Shown piece after piece: positions 1 through 7,545 of a stretch of DNA of 24,528 bases (positions are counted from its first letter, which is position 1; each line of letters begins with the position of its first letter). This DNA comes from Streptomyces griseoluteus. Lineage in GTDB: Bacteria > Actinomycetota > Actinomycetes > Streptomycetales > Streptomycetaceae. Where the stretch lies: positions 1 through 24,528 of the forward strand of contig JOBE01000075.1 in assembly GCA_000717735.1 (NCBI GenBank), in the 5' to 3' direction. Made by a program: the position numbers and the translations under genes. Under the pieces are notes generated by a model, which saw only the letters and a program-made list of their open reading frames with translations, was not told the origin of the DNA and searched no databases.

Positions 1-56
1 GGGCCGACGGGCGGGGCCCGGTGTGACCCGTGTCGCACCGAGTGTGTCGTGATCCC

Positions 57-62
57 TACAAT
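57..62 (+). promoter_or_regulatory. Probable -10 box of a leaderless promoter
   Basis: TACAAT lies 8 bases before the ATG at 71, so transcription would begin at or next to the start codon. No Shine-Dalgarno sequence lies between them. No convincing -35 box is visible. The leaderless reading is an inference from spacing. Confidence 0.45.
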
Positions 63-70
63 CCGGGCTC

Positions 71-553
71 ATGAGCCACCACGTCTCCGGAGCCGCCGCA
101 CCCCGGCCCGGCCGCCGCCGTCACGCCCCCGCACGCCGGGGCCGGGCAGGCGTCTGGCTGCTCGCCGCGGGCGGAGTCGCGGTCCTCGGCGTCGGCGCCG
201 CGCTGCTCGCCGGAGGCGGCGGCGACGGTGGGACGGGCTCCCCCGACGGCGGCGCGAACGACGGGCCGCCCGCGCTCATCCAGGCCGACCCGACCGTCGG
301 TCCCGGCGCCTCCGGCTCACCGGAGCCCACCGGGGCAGACGGGCGGGAGACCGGCGGGGACGGGACCAGCGGTACGGACCCCTCCGCCTCCCCGACGGCG
401 TCGGAACCGGGCCCTTCGACCGAGCCGTCCGGGGCCGGAGACGGTACGACGACCGACCCCGCCGCCGCCGTACCGACGGGGGAAGCCTCCGCCGAAAGCG
501 ATCAGCAGGACAAGCCGGGTCGGGGGCGGGGGCAGACCAAGCGGCCGAGGTAG
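71..553 (+). CDS. Membrane-anchored low-complexity hypothetical protein
   Basis: The protein has 160 residues and I do not recognise a family. A basic, Pro/Arg/His-rich N-terminus (about 1-27) precedes one hydrophobic segment (about 28-48). The remainder is a Gly/Pro/Ser/Thr/Asp-rich disordered tail with no cysteines and no catalytic motif. The layout fits a single-pass protein with an extracytoplasmic tail, or an uncleaved signal anchor. The ATG at 71 is chosen because a good -10 box (57-62) lies just upstream, suggesting a leaderless message, and because the frame has typical Streptomyces codon use. It precedes the mannosyltransferase gene by 71 bases, and that gene seems to have its own -10 box. 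No function can be assigned. The tail composition resembles cell-wall-spanning linkers, but that is only a comparison. Confidence 0.7.
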   Translation: MSHHVSGAAAPRPGRRRHAPARRGRAGVWLLAAGGVAVLGVGAALLAGGGGDGGTGSPDGGANDGPPALIQADPTVGPGASGSPEPTGADGRETGGDGTSGTDPSASPTASEPGPSTEPSGAGDGTTTDPAAAVPTGEASAESDQQDKPGRGRGQTKRPR

Positions 554-610
554 GGCCGGGCCGGGTGCGGTGGGGCGGCCGGCGGAATAGGGGTCCCCGG
601 CCGGCCGGGA

Positions 611-616
611 TAGGTT
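611..616 (+). promoter_or_regulatory. Probable -10 box of a leaderless promoter (mannosyltransferase gene)
   Basis: TAGGTT, preceded by GA, ends 8 bases before the ATG at 625. This is the usual spacing for a transcript starting at the A of the start codon. No ribosome binding site lies between the box and the ATG, and the -35 region is weak. Confidence 0.4.
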
Positions 617-624
617 GGCCCGTC

Positions 625-2061
625 ATGTGGGTTTTCAGTGGGTCCGGATGCCGGTGGCTGGGTACGGCCGGTGCTCTCGGCGTCGCCGTGGGCGGCTGGG
701 CCGCCGGGACGCTGCCGGTACGCGGCGGCTGGGGGCTGTGGGAGCCGCGCGGCTCCGCGCTCACCCTGGCCGGCGCCGTCCTCGCGTACCTCGGCCTGAC
801 CCTGCTCGTCGCCGCCTGGTGGCGGTACGGCGTCCTCCTCGCCCAGGGTGCCCGGGACGGCGTGCTCGCCACCCTCGCCTGCTGGACCGCGCCGCTGCTC
901 CTCGCCCCGCCCCTGTACAGCGCGGACGTCTACAGCTACATCGCGCAGGGCGCCATGGTCCTCGAAGGGCACGACGTGTACGGCGGCGGGCCCTCGCTCC
1001 TCGGCCCCGACCAGCTCGGGGCGGACGCGGCGGCGAGCGTCGGCGGCAACTGGACCGACACCCCCGCACCGTACGGACCCGTCTTCCTGCTCCTCGCCGC
1101 CGCTGTGGTCGAGGTGACCGGCGGGGCCGTCGTGCCCGCCGTCCTCGGGATGCGGCTGATCGCCCTGGTCGCGCTCGCCCTCATCGTCTGGGCCGTACGG
1201 GGACTCGGCGGCGGTCCCGGCGGCCGTGCGGGCGCGGTCTGGCTGGCCGCCCTCAACCCGCTCCTCCTGATCCACGTCGTCGGCGGCATGCACAACGACG
1301 GCCTGATGATCGGTCTCGTGCTCGGCGGCGTGCTGCTCGCCACGCGCGGGCGGTGGGTGCTCGGCTGCGTCCTCGTCGGCTTCGCGGTGATGGTCAAGTC
1401 ACCGGCGGCGGTCGCGCTGCTGTTCATCGGCGTGATGATCGCGCGCAGAGACGGTGGCGTACGGGGCCTGGTCAAGGGGCTCGTGCTTCCGGGGGCCGTC
1501 GCGGGCGCGGTGGCGGCGGGGGCGACGGTGCTGGCCGGGACCGGGTTCGGGTGGCTGCGTACCCAGAGCGTCGCCGGTTCGATCCACACCGCGCTGTCCG
1601 TGACCAGCGATCTCGGCCTCGGACTCGGGCTGCTCGTCGGGGACGACCCCGACCCCGTGAAGGGCGTCGTGCAGAAGCTCGGCCTGCTCGTCGCCCTCGC
1701 TCTCATCGGGTGGCTCGCGTGGCGGTCGTGGAAGGGCGCCCTCGACCCGGTCCTCGGACTCGGCCTCTCGCTGGTGGCGCTCGTCGCCCTGTCGCCGATG
1801 GTGCAGCCCTGGTACCTGCTGTGGGGGACGGCCGTCGTCGCGGCGGCCGCCTGGCGCGGGCGGGCCGGGCAGGTCCTCGCCGTGCTCTCGGCGGCGCTCG
1901 TGTACGAGACGGCGCCCTCGGGGCACACCCCCTGGTACGGCTTCGTCCTCGCGGGCGTCGTCCTCGCGCTCGGTCTCGTGTGGCTCCGGCGGGACCCGTG
2001 GCCCGCCGCCGTGCCGGCCGCCGGGCGCCTGACGCCGGATGACACCGCCCGTGTCTCCTGA
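625..2061 (+). CDS. MptB-like polyprenol-phosphomannose-dependent mannosyltransferase
   Basis: The protein has 478 residues, mostly hydrophobic, with roughly a dozen membrane segments. It resembles the GT-C type alpha-1,6-mannosyltransferases of the MptA/MptB family. These take mannose from polyprenyl-phosphomannose on the outer face of the membrane and extend mannan or lipoglycan chains. The family signature is the first extracytoplasmic loop around residues 98-130 (SADVYSYIAQGA, then DTPAPYGP), with D101 at the position expected for the catalytic acid. A later Asn-Pro plus HNDG segment and the MVQPWYLLW motif near the C-terminus also fit. The frame is open back to position 49, but residues before the ATG at 625 are Arg/Pro-rich shadow sequence of the preceding gene, so 625 is preferred. 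The family is fairly sure; the acceptor glycan is not known from sequence. Confidence 0.85.
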   Translation: MWVFSGSGCRWLGTAGALGVAVGGWAAGTLPVRGGWGLWEPRGSALTLAGAVLAYLGLTLLVAAWWRYGVLLAQGARDGVLATLACWTAPLLLAPPLYSADVYSYIAQGAMVLEGHDVYGGGPSLLGPDQLGADAAASVGGNWTDTPAPYGPVFLLLAAAVVEVTGGAVVPAVLGMRLIALVALALIVWAVRGLGGGPGGRAGAVWLAALNPLLLIHVVGGMHNDGLMIGLVLGGVLLATRGRWVLGCVLVGFAVMVKSPAAVALLFIGVMIARRDGGVRGLVKGLVLPGAVAGAVAAGATVLAGTGFGWLRTQSVAGSIHTALSVTSDLGLGLGLLVGDDPDPVKGVVQKLGLLVALALIGWLAWRSWKGALDPVLGLGLSLVALVALSPMVQPWYLLWGTAVVAAAAWRGRAGQVLAVLSAALVYETAPSGHTPWYGFVLAGVVLALGLVWLRRDPWPAAVPAAGRLTPDDTARVS

Positions 2062-2068
2062 GAGCCGG

Positions 2069-2074
2069 TAGCGT
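2069..2074 (+). promoter_or_regulatory. Probable -10 box of a leaderless promoter (glutaredoxin-like gene)
   Basis: TAGCGT, a classic Streptomyces -10 form, ends 7 bases before the ATG at 2082. There is no Shine-Dalgarno sequence in the 20-base gap after the previous stop codon. The -35 element is not clear. Confidence 0.45.
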
Positions 2075-2081
2075 CCGACGC

Positions 2082-2513
2082 ATGACGCGTGCCTGGATCC
2101 TGCCGGTTCTGCTGCTGCTCTGCGGTTCGCTCGTCGCGGCGGGCCGGGCCGCCGGAGGGAGCCCCGGCGCGGCCGTGGCCCTCCTGCTGCTGTTCGTGCT
2201 GCTCGCCGCCGCGACCTCGCCCCTGGTCTTCCCGAGGTCGACCGGGGCGGCGGAGGCCCGGCGCCGCGCCGAGGCCGACGGCCGCCCGATCGTCTACTGG
2301 CGGCCGGGCTGCGTGTTCTGCCTCCGCCTTCGCCTGCGTCTCGGCGTTCGCGCACGCCGGGCGCACTGGGTCGACATCTGGCGCGACCCGGAGGCGGCGG
2401 CGGTGGTACGGGCGGCCACCGGCGGCGACGAGACCGTACCCACCGTCGTCGTGGCCGGCCGCGCGCACGTCAACCCCGCCCCGGCCTGGGTGCGCGAACA
2501 GCTCGCCCGCTAG
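2082..2513 (+). CDS. Membrane-anchored glutaredoxin/mycoredoxin-like protein
   Basis: The protein has 143 residues. Two hydrophobic segments (about 4-22 and 28-48) form a hairpin anchor. A thioredoxin-fold domain of the glutaredoxin type follows. The redox motif is CVFC (C77, C80) in the context YWRPGCVFC, and the cis-proline motif is TVP (P120). Mycoredoxin-type proteins reduce mixed disulfides with mycothiol in actinobacteria; that role is inferred from the family and host type. With a two-segment anchor the redox domain probably faces the cytoplasm. It starts 20 bases after the mannosyltransferase stop but has its own likely -10 box, so it may be transcribed independently. Confidence 0.8.
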   Translation: MTRAWILPVLLLLCGSLVAAGRAAGGSPGAAVALLLLFVLLAAATSPLVFPRSTGAAEARRRAEADGRPIVYWRPGCVFCLRLRLRLGVRARRAHWVDIWRDPEAAAVVRAATGGDETVPTVVVAGRAHVNPAPAWVREQLAR

Positions 2514-2550
2514 GGCGCGTTCTCTGGAGGCCGCGGACGTCCGTACCGAA

Positions 2551-2572
2551 TGTCAGTGCCGGATGGCACTGT
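2551..2572 (+). promoter_or_regulatory. PafBC-like (DNA-damage) promoter of the SUKH gene
   Basis: TGTCAGTG is followed by 8 bases and then CACTGT, ending 6 bases before the ATG at 2579. The published PafBC-dependent (RecA-NDp) consensus is TTGTCAGTG-N8-TAKNNT. The upstream element matches except for its first T. The -10 keeps the A at position 2 and the final T but has C for the first T. A 7-bp inverted repeat (CAGTGCC, GGAT, GGCACTG; 2554-2571) is embedded in it. The short leader suggests a leaderless transcript. Confidence 0.4.
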
Positions 2573-2578
2573 CCGAGC

Positions 2579-4483
2579 ATGAGCAGCGCATCTTTCGACT
2601 GGTACGAGTTCCTGGGACGGTGGCAGGGGGAGTGGGTTCCGCGCGCGGACGCGGACGAGGACGAGGACCCGGACGCGGACGCGGAGGTTCTCGCCCCGCC
2701 GGGCAGGCCCGGGGCCGACGAGGTGGCCATCGCCGCGGCCGAGGAGCGGCTGGGGCGGCGGCTGTCGCCCTCGTACCGGTCGTTCCTGGCCGCGAGCGAC
2801 GGGTGGCACGTCGACCAGCCGGCCGCGATCTACCGACTCGGGGGCGCCGCGGACATCGACTGGTTCCAGGATCCGCACGGCATGGCCCCGCTGTACGAGC
2901 AGGGTCTGGGAGACGATCCCCGCGAGGAGGACGTCCTGCTGGCCGGGATGTGGCGGCGGGCGCTGCGCCTCGAGACGGAATCCGACATGTCGCACGCCCT
3001 GCTCGACCCGGGCGACAGCGACGAGGACGGTGAGTGGGCGCTCTACGTCTACAAGGGCTGGAGCGGTGAATTTCCCGACCGCTACCCCTCGTTCCGCGCG
3101 TACATGGAGACCATGTACCGCCGCTTCCACGCCGACCGGGCGGCGCAACCCGACTTCGTGAACGCGACCACGCGCGCCCAGGACGCCCACGTGGACGAGG
3201 CGCGCCTGCTGGCCCTGCGCGGACGGTACGAGGAGGCCTTGCCCTTGCTGGAGGAGGCGTTCTCCTTCGGGAGGCCGCGCAGCGCCGTCCTGCTGGAGCA
3301 GCTCAGGCAGCTGCTCGCTCCGAGCGGCTCCTACAGCTACGGCCACCTGGTGGCGGATCCGCGCTACCAGTCGGAGATCCTGCCCGTGGAGGCCGTGCGG
3401 CAGGCGGAGGGCCAAGGGGGGTCGGGCGGAGACGAGCAGTGGCTGCGGATGATGGTCGCCCGGGGGGCCGCCCCCGAGATCGCCGAGGCCGTGCTGGGCG
3501 CCCTGAGGGACGGCGCCCACCAGTACGCGCCCCCTGGTCCGTGGGGCCGGGCCGTCGCCGGGGCCCGGGAGGCGGCCCGCTGGGGCGCGACCGACGCCGC
3601 GTGGCACGTGCTGCGGGACGCGCTGCCGCTGTGGGAGGCGCCCGGACCCCTGATGGTCGTCCCGCTCGGTCTGCTCGCCGATCCGGTCCTGGGGCCGCTG
3701 ATCACCCCGGAGCGCGGGCAGGAGATCCTCGCGACACCGCGGGCCGGGGAGACGGGACCCGCTCCCGAGCCGGTGCCCGACCTCGACCCGCCGGGCCTCG
3801 CCTGGCTGGTGGAGCCGTTCAGGTACGGGCAGCCGCTCGACGGCTACCGCTGCGTCTGGGTCGAGGGGGCCGATCCCGCCGGCCTGCCCGCCCTGATCGG
3901 CGAGGACGGTGCCGAACTGAGCCCGCCCGTCGATCTGTCGAGATCTTTCCGGCGGGCACCCCAGCCCCATGAGCGCGAGGGCGTGGAACTCTGGGAGGAC
4001 CGGGCCGTCGTCGCCGTCGGCCGTACGGCCGAAGGGTGGGCCTTCGCCTTCGACGGGCCCACCCACCGCCACCTGCACGGCCTGTTCCTGTCCCCGGCCG
4101 CGGTCGCCTCCCCGTCCGGCCGCGCGGTGGTGGTGTGGTGCGACCCGAGGCGCCCGTCCCCGGACGACCCGGCGGCCTTCCACGTGTCGGTGGCCGAACA
4201 CGGACAGGAGCTCTACGCCTTCACCGTGCGGGGTACGGAGATCCAGCGCTCCGGCGCGATACCCGAGGCCCTGGACCCCGCACGGCTGTTCCGCCCGCAG
4301 GACACAGCTCCCGACAACGAACGGCGGGCACTGGAGGCCCTGCACACCGAACTCGGTCTCTCGCTTCCCCGCTTCGCACTGACCCGGGGCAGGCTCCGTA
4401 CCTTCACCACAGGGTCCTGGACCCGGGCACCCCGCACGGGCGAGGGCTTCGGCTACCTCACCTTCGTGCGGCACCGCCCCTGA
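2579..4483 (+). CDS. SMI1/KNR4 (SUKH) family protein
   Basis: The protein has 634 residues. A SUKH-type domain spans roughly residues 45-185, recognised by the pattern E-RLGRRLSPSYRSFL, then DGW and YRLGGAADIDWF. An acidic repeat (about 23-35, Asp/Glu/Ala) precedes it. The remaining two thirds contain a helical, repeat-like stretch (about 190-430) and a C-terminal region I do not recognise. SUKH proteins are often immunity proteins in polymorphic toxin systems and also occur as scaffold proteins in fungi. No toxin gene adjoins this one, so a housekeeping or damage-response role is equally possible. The ATG at 2579 follows a PafBC-like promoter. The gene converges on the deacylase with only 5 bases between the stop codons and no terminator. 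Confidence 0.8.
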   Translation: MSSASFDWYEFLGRWQGEWVPRADADEDEDPDADAEVLAPPGRPGADEVAIAAAEERLGRRLSPSYRSFLAASDGWHVDQPAAIYRLGGAADIDWFQDPHGMAPLYEQGLGDDPREEDVLLAGMWRRALRLETESDMSHALLDPGDSDEDGEWALYVYKGWSGEFPDRYPSFRAYMETMYRRFHADRAAQPDFVNATTRAQDAHVDEARLLALRGRYEEALPLLEEAFSFGRPRSAVLLEQLRQLLAPSGSYSYGHLVADPRYQSEILPVEAVRQAEGQGGSGGDEQWLRMMVARGAAPEIAEAVLGALRDGAHQYAPPGPWGRAVAGAREAARWGATDAAWHVLRDALPLWEAPGPLMVVPLGLLADPVLGPLITPERGQEILATPRAGETGPAPEPVPDLDPPGLAWLVEPFRYGQPLDGYRCVWVEGADPAGLPALIGEDGAELSPPVDLSRSFRRAPQPHEREGVELWEDRAVVAVGRTAEGWAFAFDGPTHRHLHGLFLSPAAVASPSGRAVVVWCDPRRPSPDDPAAFHVSVAEHGQELYAFTVRGTEIQRSGAIPEALDPARLFRPQDTAPDNERRALEALHTELGLSLPRFALTRGRLRTFTTGSWTRAPRTGEGFGYLTFVRHRP

Positions 4484-4488
4484 ACGCC

Positions 4489-6090
4489 CTAGGGTCCGAC
4501 AGGGGTGCGGCGGATCGTGCGGCCCGCGAGGGTGTCCGTCCGCCGGCCGTCCTCGATCACGAACCTGCCGTCGACCAGGACGTGCGGGATGCCCACCGGC
4601 AGGGTGCGCGGTGAGGTATACGTCGCGCCCGACGCCACCGTCTCCGGGTCGAAGAGGACCAGGTCCGCCACGAAGCCCTCGCGGACCCGGCCCCGGTCCG
4701 GGAGGCGGAGGCGGACCGCCGGGCGGGAGGTGAGGTGGGCGACGCACTCCTCCAGGGAGAGGACGCCGAGCTCGCGCACGTACCGCCCGAGGTACTCGGG
4801 GAACGTGCCGTACGCGCGCGGGTGCGGCTTCAGGCCCTGCAGGATGCCGTCCGAGCCGCCCGTGTGCACCCGGTGCCGCATGATCGTCCGGACGTTCTCC
4901 TCGTGGCCCACGTGCTGGAGGATCGTCGTGCCGAGGCGGTCGTCGAGCAGGAGCCGGCGGGCCGTCGCCCAGCCGTCCAGGCGGCGGCCCGTGAACCCGG
5001 CGAGGCCGGGGGCGGTCACGCCCGCGATCTCGATCGTGTGCCAGTCCACCGGCACGCCGTGGCAGCCGTCCGAGCCGGTGACCTCGAGGTGGTGGCGGAT
5101 CCGCTCGGCCGTCTCCTCGTCCCGCAGCCGCGCGAGCACCGCCTCCGGGCCGCCCTCGCTCGCCCAGCCGGGCAGCAGGGCGACCAGGGTCGTACAGCCG
5201 GGCGTGTACGGGTACGTGTCGAGGCTGATGTCCGCGCCCGCGTCGAGGGCCCCGTCCAGGAGGGCGAGGAGCTCGGGCGCCCTGCCCTCGTTCACACCGA
5301 AGTTCATCGTGGCGTGCGCGAGGTGGAGGGCACAGCCCGCGTCGCGGGTGAGCCGCACCATCTCCTCGTACGCCTCAAGGGCTCCCGCCCCGTACGAGCG
5401 GTGGTGCGGGCAGTAGTAGCCGCCGTACCCGGCCACCACCCGGCACAGTTCGGTGAGTTCGGCGTCGGGCGCGTACATCCCCGGCGTGTACGTCAGGCCG
5501 GACGACATGCCGACGGCACCCTGCTCCAGGCCCTCGGCGACGAGCCGCCGCATCCGGTCGAGCTCCGCCCCCGTGGCGGCGCGGTCCTCCCAGCCGACGG
5601 CCAGCATCCGCACCGTGCCCTGGGGGACCAGGTACGCGGCGTTCACGGCGATGCCCCGGCCGCCGTGCGCGCCGTCCAGGCGGTCCAGGTACTCGCCGAC
5701 CGTCCGCCAGTCGAAGTCGACGTCCTCGCCGTACCCGTTCCAGCCGGTGATCGCCGTGCGCACCTGCGCGAGCGTGCGGTCGTCGACCGGCGCGTACGAC
5801 AGACCGTCCTGGCCCAGGACCTCCAGGGTCACGCCCTGCGCGGCCTTCGCGCTGTGGTCAGGGTCGCGCAGCAGCGCGAGGTCGCTGTGGGCGTGCATGT
5901 CGATGAATCCGGGGGAGAGCACGAGGCCCTCCGCGTCCAGGACGCGGCGGCCGGTCGGGCGCTGACAGCCGGCCGCCGCGCCCTCCTGCACGATCGCGGC
6001 GATCCGGCCGCCGGCGATCGCCACGTCGGCCCGGTAGGACGGGCCGCCGGTGCCGTCGACGACCTCCGCGTCGCGGATGACCAGATCCAT
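4489..6090 (-). CDS. N-acyl-D-amino-acid deacylase (amidohydrolase superfamily)
   Basis: The protein has 533 residues, normal for D-aminoacylases. It has an N-terminal beta-sandwich piece (about 1-60), a TIM-barrel with the metal motif HAHSD (H66, H68), further histidines at 229-230 (CPHHRSYG) and 259 (LHLAH), and the likely catalytic acid D414 in GGSDG. A C-terminal piece completes the sandwich. It would hydrolyse an N-acyl group from a D-configured amino acid or amino sugar acid, probably in the cytoplasm since no signal peptide is seen. In the D-aminoacylases I know, the metal-bridging cysteine lies in a GNCG segment; here that segment reads GQDG (D95), so metal binding or substrate may differ. 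The ATG is preceded by GGGAGA. It lies 40 bases downstream of the deaminase gene in the same direction, probably one operon. Confidence 0.85.
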   Translation of the reverse strand: MDLVIRDAEVVDGTGGPSYRADVAIAGGRIAAIVQEGAAAGCQRPTGRRVLDAEGLVLSPGFIDMHAHSDLALLRDPDHSAKAAQGVTLEVLGQDGLSYAPVDDRTLAQVRTAITGWNGYGEDVDFDWRTVGEYLDRLDGAHGGRGIAVNAAYLVPQGTVRMLAVGWEDRAATGAELDRMRRLVAEGLEQGAVGMSSGLTYTPGMYAPDAELTELCRVVAGYGGYYCPHHRSYGAGALEAYEEMVRLTRDAGCALHLAHATMNFGVNEGRAPELLALLDGALDAGADISLDTYPYTPGCTTLVALLPGWASEGGPEAVLARLRDEETAERIRHHLEVTGSDGCHGVPVDWHTIEIAGVTAPGLAGFTGRRLDGWATARRLLLDDRLGTTILQHVGHEENVRTIMRHRVHTGGSDGILQGLKPHPRAYGTFPEYLGRYVRELGVLSLEECVAHLTSRPAVRLRLPDRGRVREGFVADLVLFDPETVASGATYTSPRTLPVGIPHVLVDGRFVIEDGRRTDTLAGRTIRRTPVGP

Positions 6091-6130
6091 GGCTGTCTCC
6101 CGGCTTCCGTGAGAAGTGAGATGTGAGAGG

Positions 6131-7417
6131 TCAGAAGAAGGTGCGGATGTGGTCGACCACCGTGCCGTCGGCCTCGACCAGCGGGATCAGCTGCCACTTG
6201 TCGAAGGACGTGCAGGGGTGCGAGAGCCCCATGCCGACCCAGTCGCCGACCTCCAGGTCCGCCTCCGGTCCGGTGGCGAGCCAGGCGTGCTGGTCGGAGA
6301 GGCCCGAGACGGTGACGCCCTCGGCCGCCCGGATCTCGCCCGTACGGGCGTCGCGGACCACCTGTGCCTCAGGGAGGTGCAGGTCGTGAGCGGCGTCGCG
6401 CTTGCCCGCGTTGGTGAAGGCCTGCTCGGCGGACGGCCGGGAGACGACCTGCGACCACAGCCGGAACGCGGGCCGCAGCGCGCCCTCCTCGGGGATCCGG
6501 TTGAAGGGGGTCCTCTCGCGGTACTGGCCGTCGTCGTGCGAGACGTACGCGCCGGAGCGCAGCAGCTTCAGGACGGGAAGCGACAGTTCGGGAATCTCCT
6601 CGAAGACCTCGGCGACCGCGTCGAACCACTCGCTGCCGCCCGCGCTCACCACGATCTCGCCGACGGCGGGGTCGAAGCGGCCGGCCTTGTCGAAGTCCGC
6701 GGCGAGCCCCACGAGCCGGTGCAGCCACTCCCGTACGCGCTCGGCGTCGGCACCCGGCATCGTGCCCTCGTACCCGGCGACGCCGACGAGCCGCAGCGTG
6801 GCGACGCCCCCGACCGCGTCGGCGACGGCCGCGCACTCCGCCTCGGTCCGTGCGCCCGTGCGCCCGTGCGCGCCGGCGGCCAGCTCGACGACGACGTCCA
6901 CGGGGCGGGCCGCGCCCGCCGCGCGCAGGGCCTCGTCCATCAGCTCGACGCCGCGCACGGAGTCGACGTAACAGAGGAAGCGGAAGTCCGGGTCGGCGTC
7001 GAGTTCGGCGGCGAGCCAGCGCAGGGCGGCGGCGTCGACGAGTTCGTTGGCGAGGAAGATCCGCGCGATGCCGTGGGCGCGGTACACGCGGGCCTGGTGG
7101 GGGACGGCGGCGGTGATGCCCCACGCGCCGTGCTCCAGCTGCCGGTCGAAGAGCTGGGGGGCCATGGAGGTCTTGCCGTGCGGGGCGAACGCGAGCCCGT
7201 GCCGTTCGGCGTAGGTCTCCAGGAGGCGCAGGTTGTGCTCGACGGACTCGGAGGAGAGGGCGAGGACGGGGGTGGTGTAGCCGCCGGTGAAGAGGTTGCG
7301 CCGCTGGGCGGAGAGCTCGCCGACGGTCAGGCCCTCGGCGTCCGGGGGCAGACCCTTGAAGCGGTGGTCGACGCGCTCGTCGGCCAGGTCGGGCGTCTCG
7401 TTCGCCAGGTCGGGCAT
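6131..7417 (-). CDS. PLP-dependent amino acid deaminase / D-threonine aldolase-fold enzyme
   Basis: The protein has 428 residues. The N-terminal alanine-racemase-type (fold type III) barrel carries the PLP lysine K82 in PHGKTSMAP. The C-terminal D-serine-dehydratase-like domain carries the metal-binding pair H400 and C402 in SHPCTSF. Both hallmarks are intact, so it should be an active ammonia lyase or dehydratase on a D-amino acid, or an aldolase. The ATG at 7417 is chosen over an upstream in-frame ATG at 7468 because GAGGAGG lies 4 bases before it and alignment to the family begins after it. It is the first gene of the leftward transcript and diverges from the sugar-kinase operon. In context its substrate could be D-glucosaminate (inference), giving 2-keto-3-deoxygluconate and ammonia. 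Confidence 0.85.
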   Translation of the reverse strand: MPDLANETPDLADERVDHRFKGLPPDAEGLTVGELSAQRRNLFTGGYTTPVLALSSESVEHNLRLLETYAERHGLAFAPHGKTSMAPQLFDRQLEHGAWGITAAVPHQARVYRAHGIARIFLANELVDAAALRWLAAELDADPDFRFLCYVDSVRGVELMDEALRAAGAARPVDVVVELAAGAHGRTGARTEAECAAVADAVGGVATLRLVGVAGYEGTMPGADAERVREWLHRLVGLAADFDKAGRFDPAVGEIVVSAGGSEWFDAVAEVFEEIPELSLPVLKLLRSGAYVSHDDGQYRERTPFNRIPEEGALRPAFRLWSQVVSRPSAEQAFTNAGKRDAAHDLHLPEAQVVRDARTGEIRAAEGVTVSGLSDQHAWLATGPEADLEVGDWVGMGLSHPCTSFDKWQLIPLVEADGTVVDHIRTFF

Positions 7418-7438
7418 GAGGCCTCCTCGTCGTAGACC

Positions 7439-7455
7439 GTTGCGGAGTGTGCAAC
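7439..7455. promoter_or_regulatory. Candidate IclR-family operator
   Basis: GTTGC and GCAAC form a perfect 5-bp inverted repeat around a 7-base spacer. It sits between the divergent deaminase gene (start 7417) and the sugar-kinase operon (start 7546), directly upstream of a likely promoter. A nearby TTGCGCA resembles half-sites of IclR-type regulators. It is an obvious site for the IclR protein encoded in the rightward operon, but this is inferred from position. Confidence 0.4.
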
Positions 7456-7460
7456 AGTCA

Positions 7461-7490
7461 TTGCGCATCTTGCTCAGGGCTGTCTAACAT
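7461..7490 (+). promoter_or_regulatory. Candidate promoter of the kinase-iclR-ridA operon
   Basis: TTGCGC (7461-7466) is spaced 18 bases from TAACAT (7485-7490). It matches a vegetative-type promoter moderately well and lies just downstream of the inverted repeat at 7439-7455, so a bound regulator could contact RNA polymerase at the -35 box. Confidence 0.4.
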
Positions 7491-7545
7491 CCGGGCCGAG
7501 GGCCGGTCAATGGACCCGTCCCGCAGCAGCCACAGGGAGCCGAGA

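Noticed and set aside
49..624. Upstream extension of the mannosyltransferase frame to position 49
   Set aside because: The extension is Arg-rich shadow of the 71-553 gene; membrane protein sequence begins only at the ATG at 625.
4484..4488. A terminator between the SUKH and deacylase genes
   Set aside because: Only 5 bases separate the convergent stop codons and no hairpin is visible there.
2510..4747. A 745-residue open frame on the minus strand opposite the SUKH gene
   Set aside because: Its product is Gly/Arg/Pro-rich with no domain. The plus-strand frame has a SUKH domain, a promoter and correct codon bias. Long antisense frames are expected at this GC content.
6091..6130. Three TCTCAC-like repeats between the deaminase and deacylase genes as a regulatory array
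   Set aside because: The units are 6 bases, imperfectly spaced and lie inside a probable operon; no further support.
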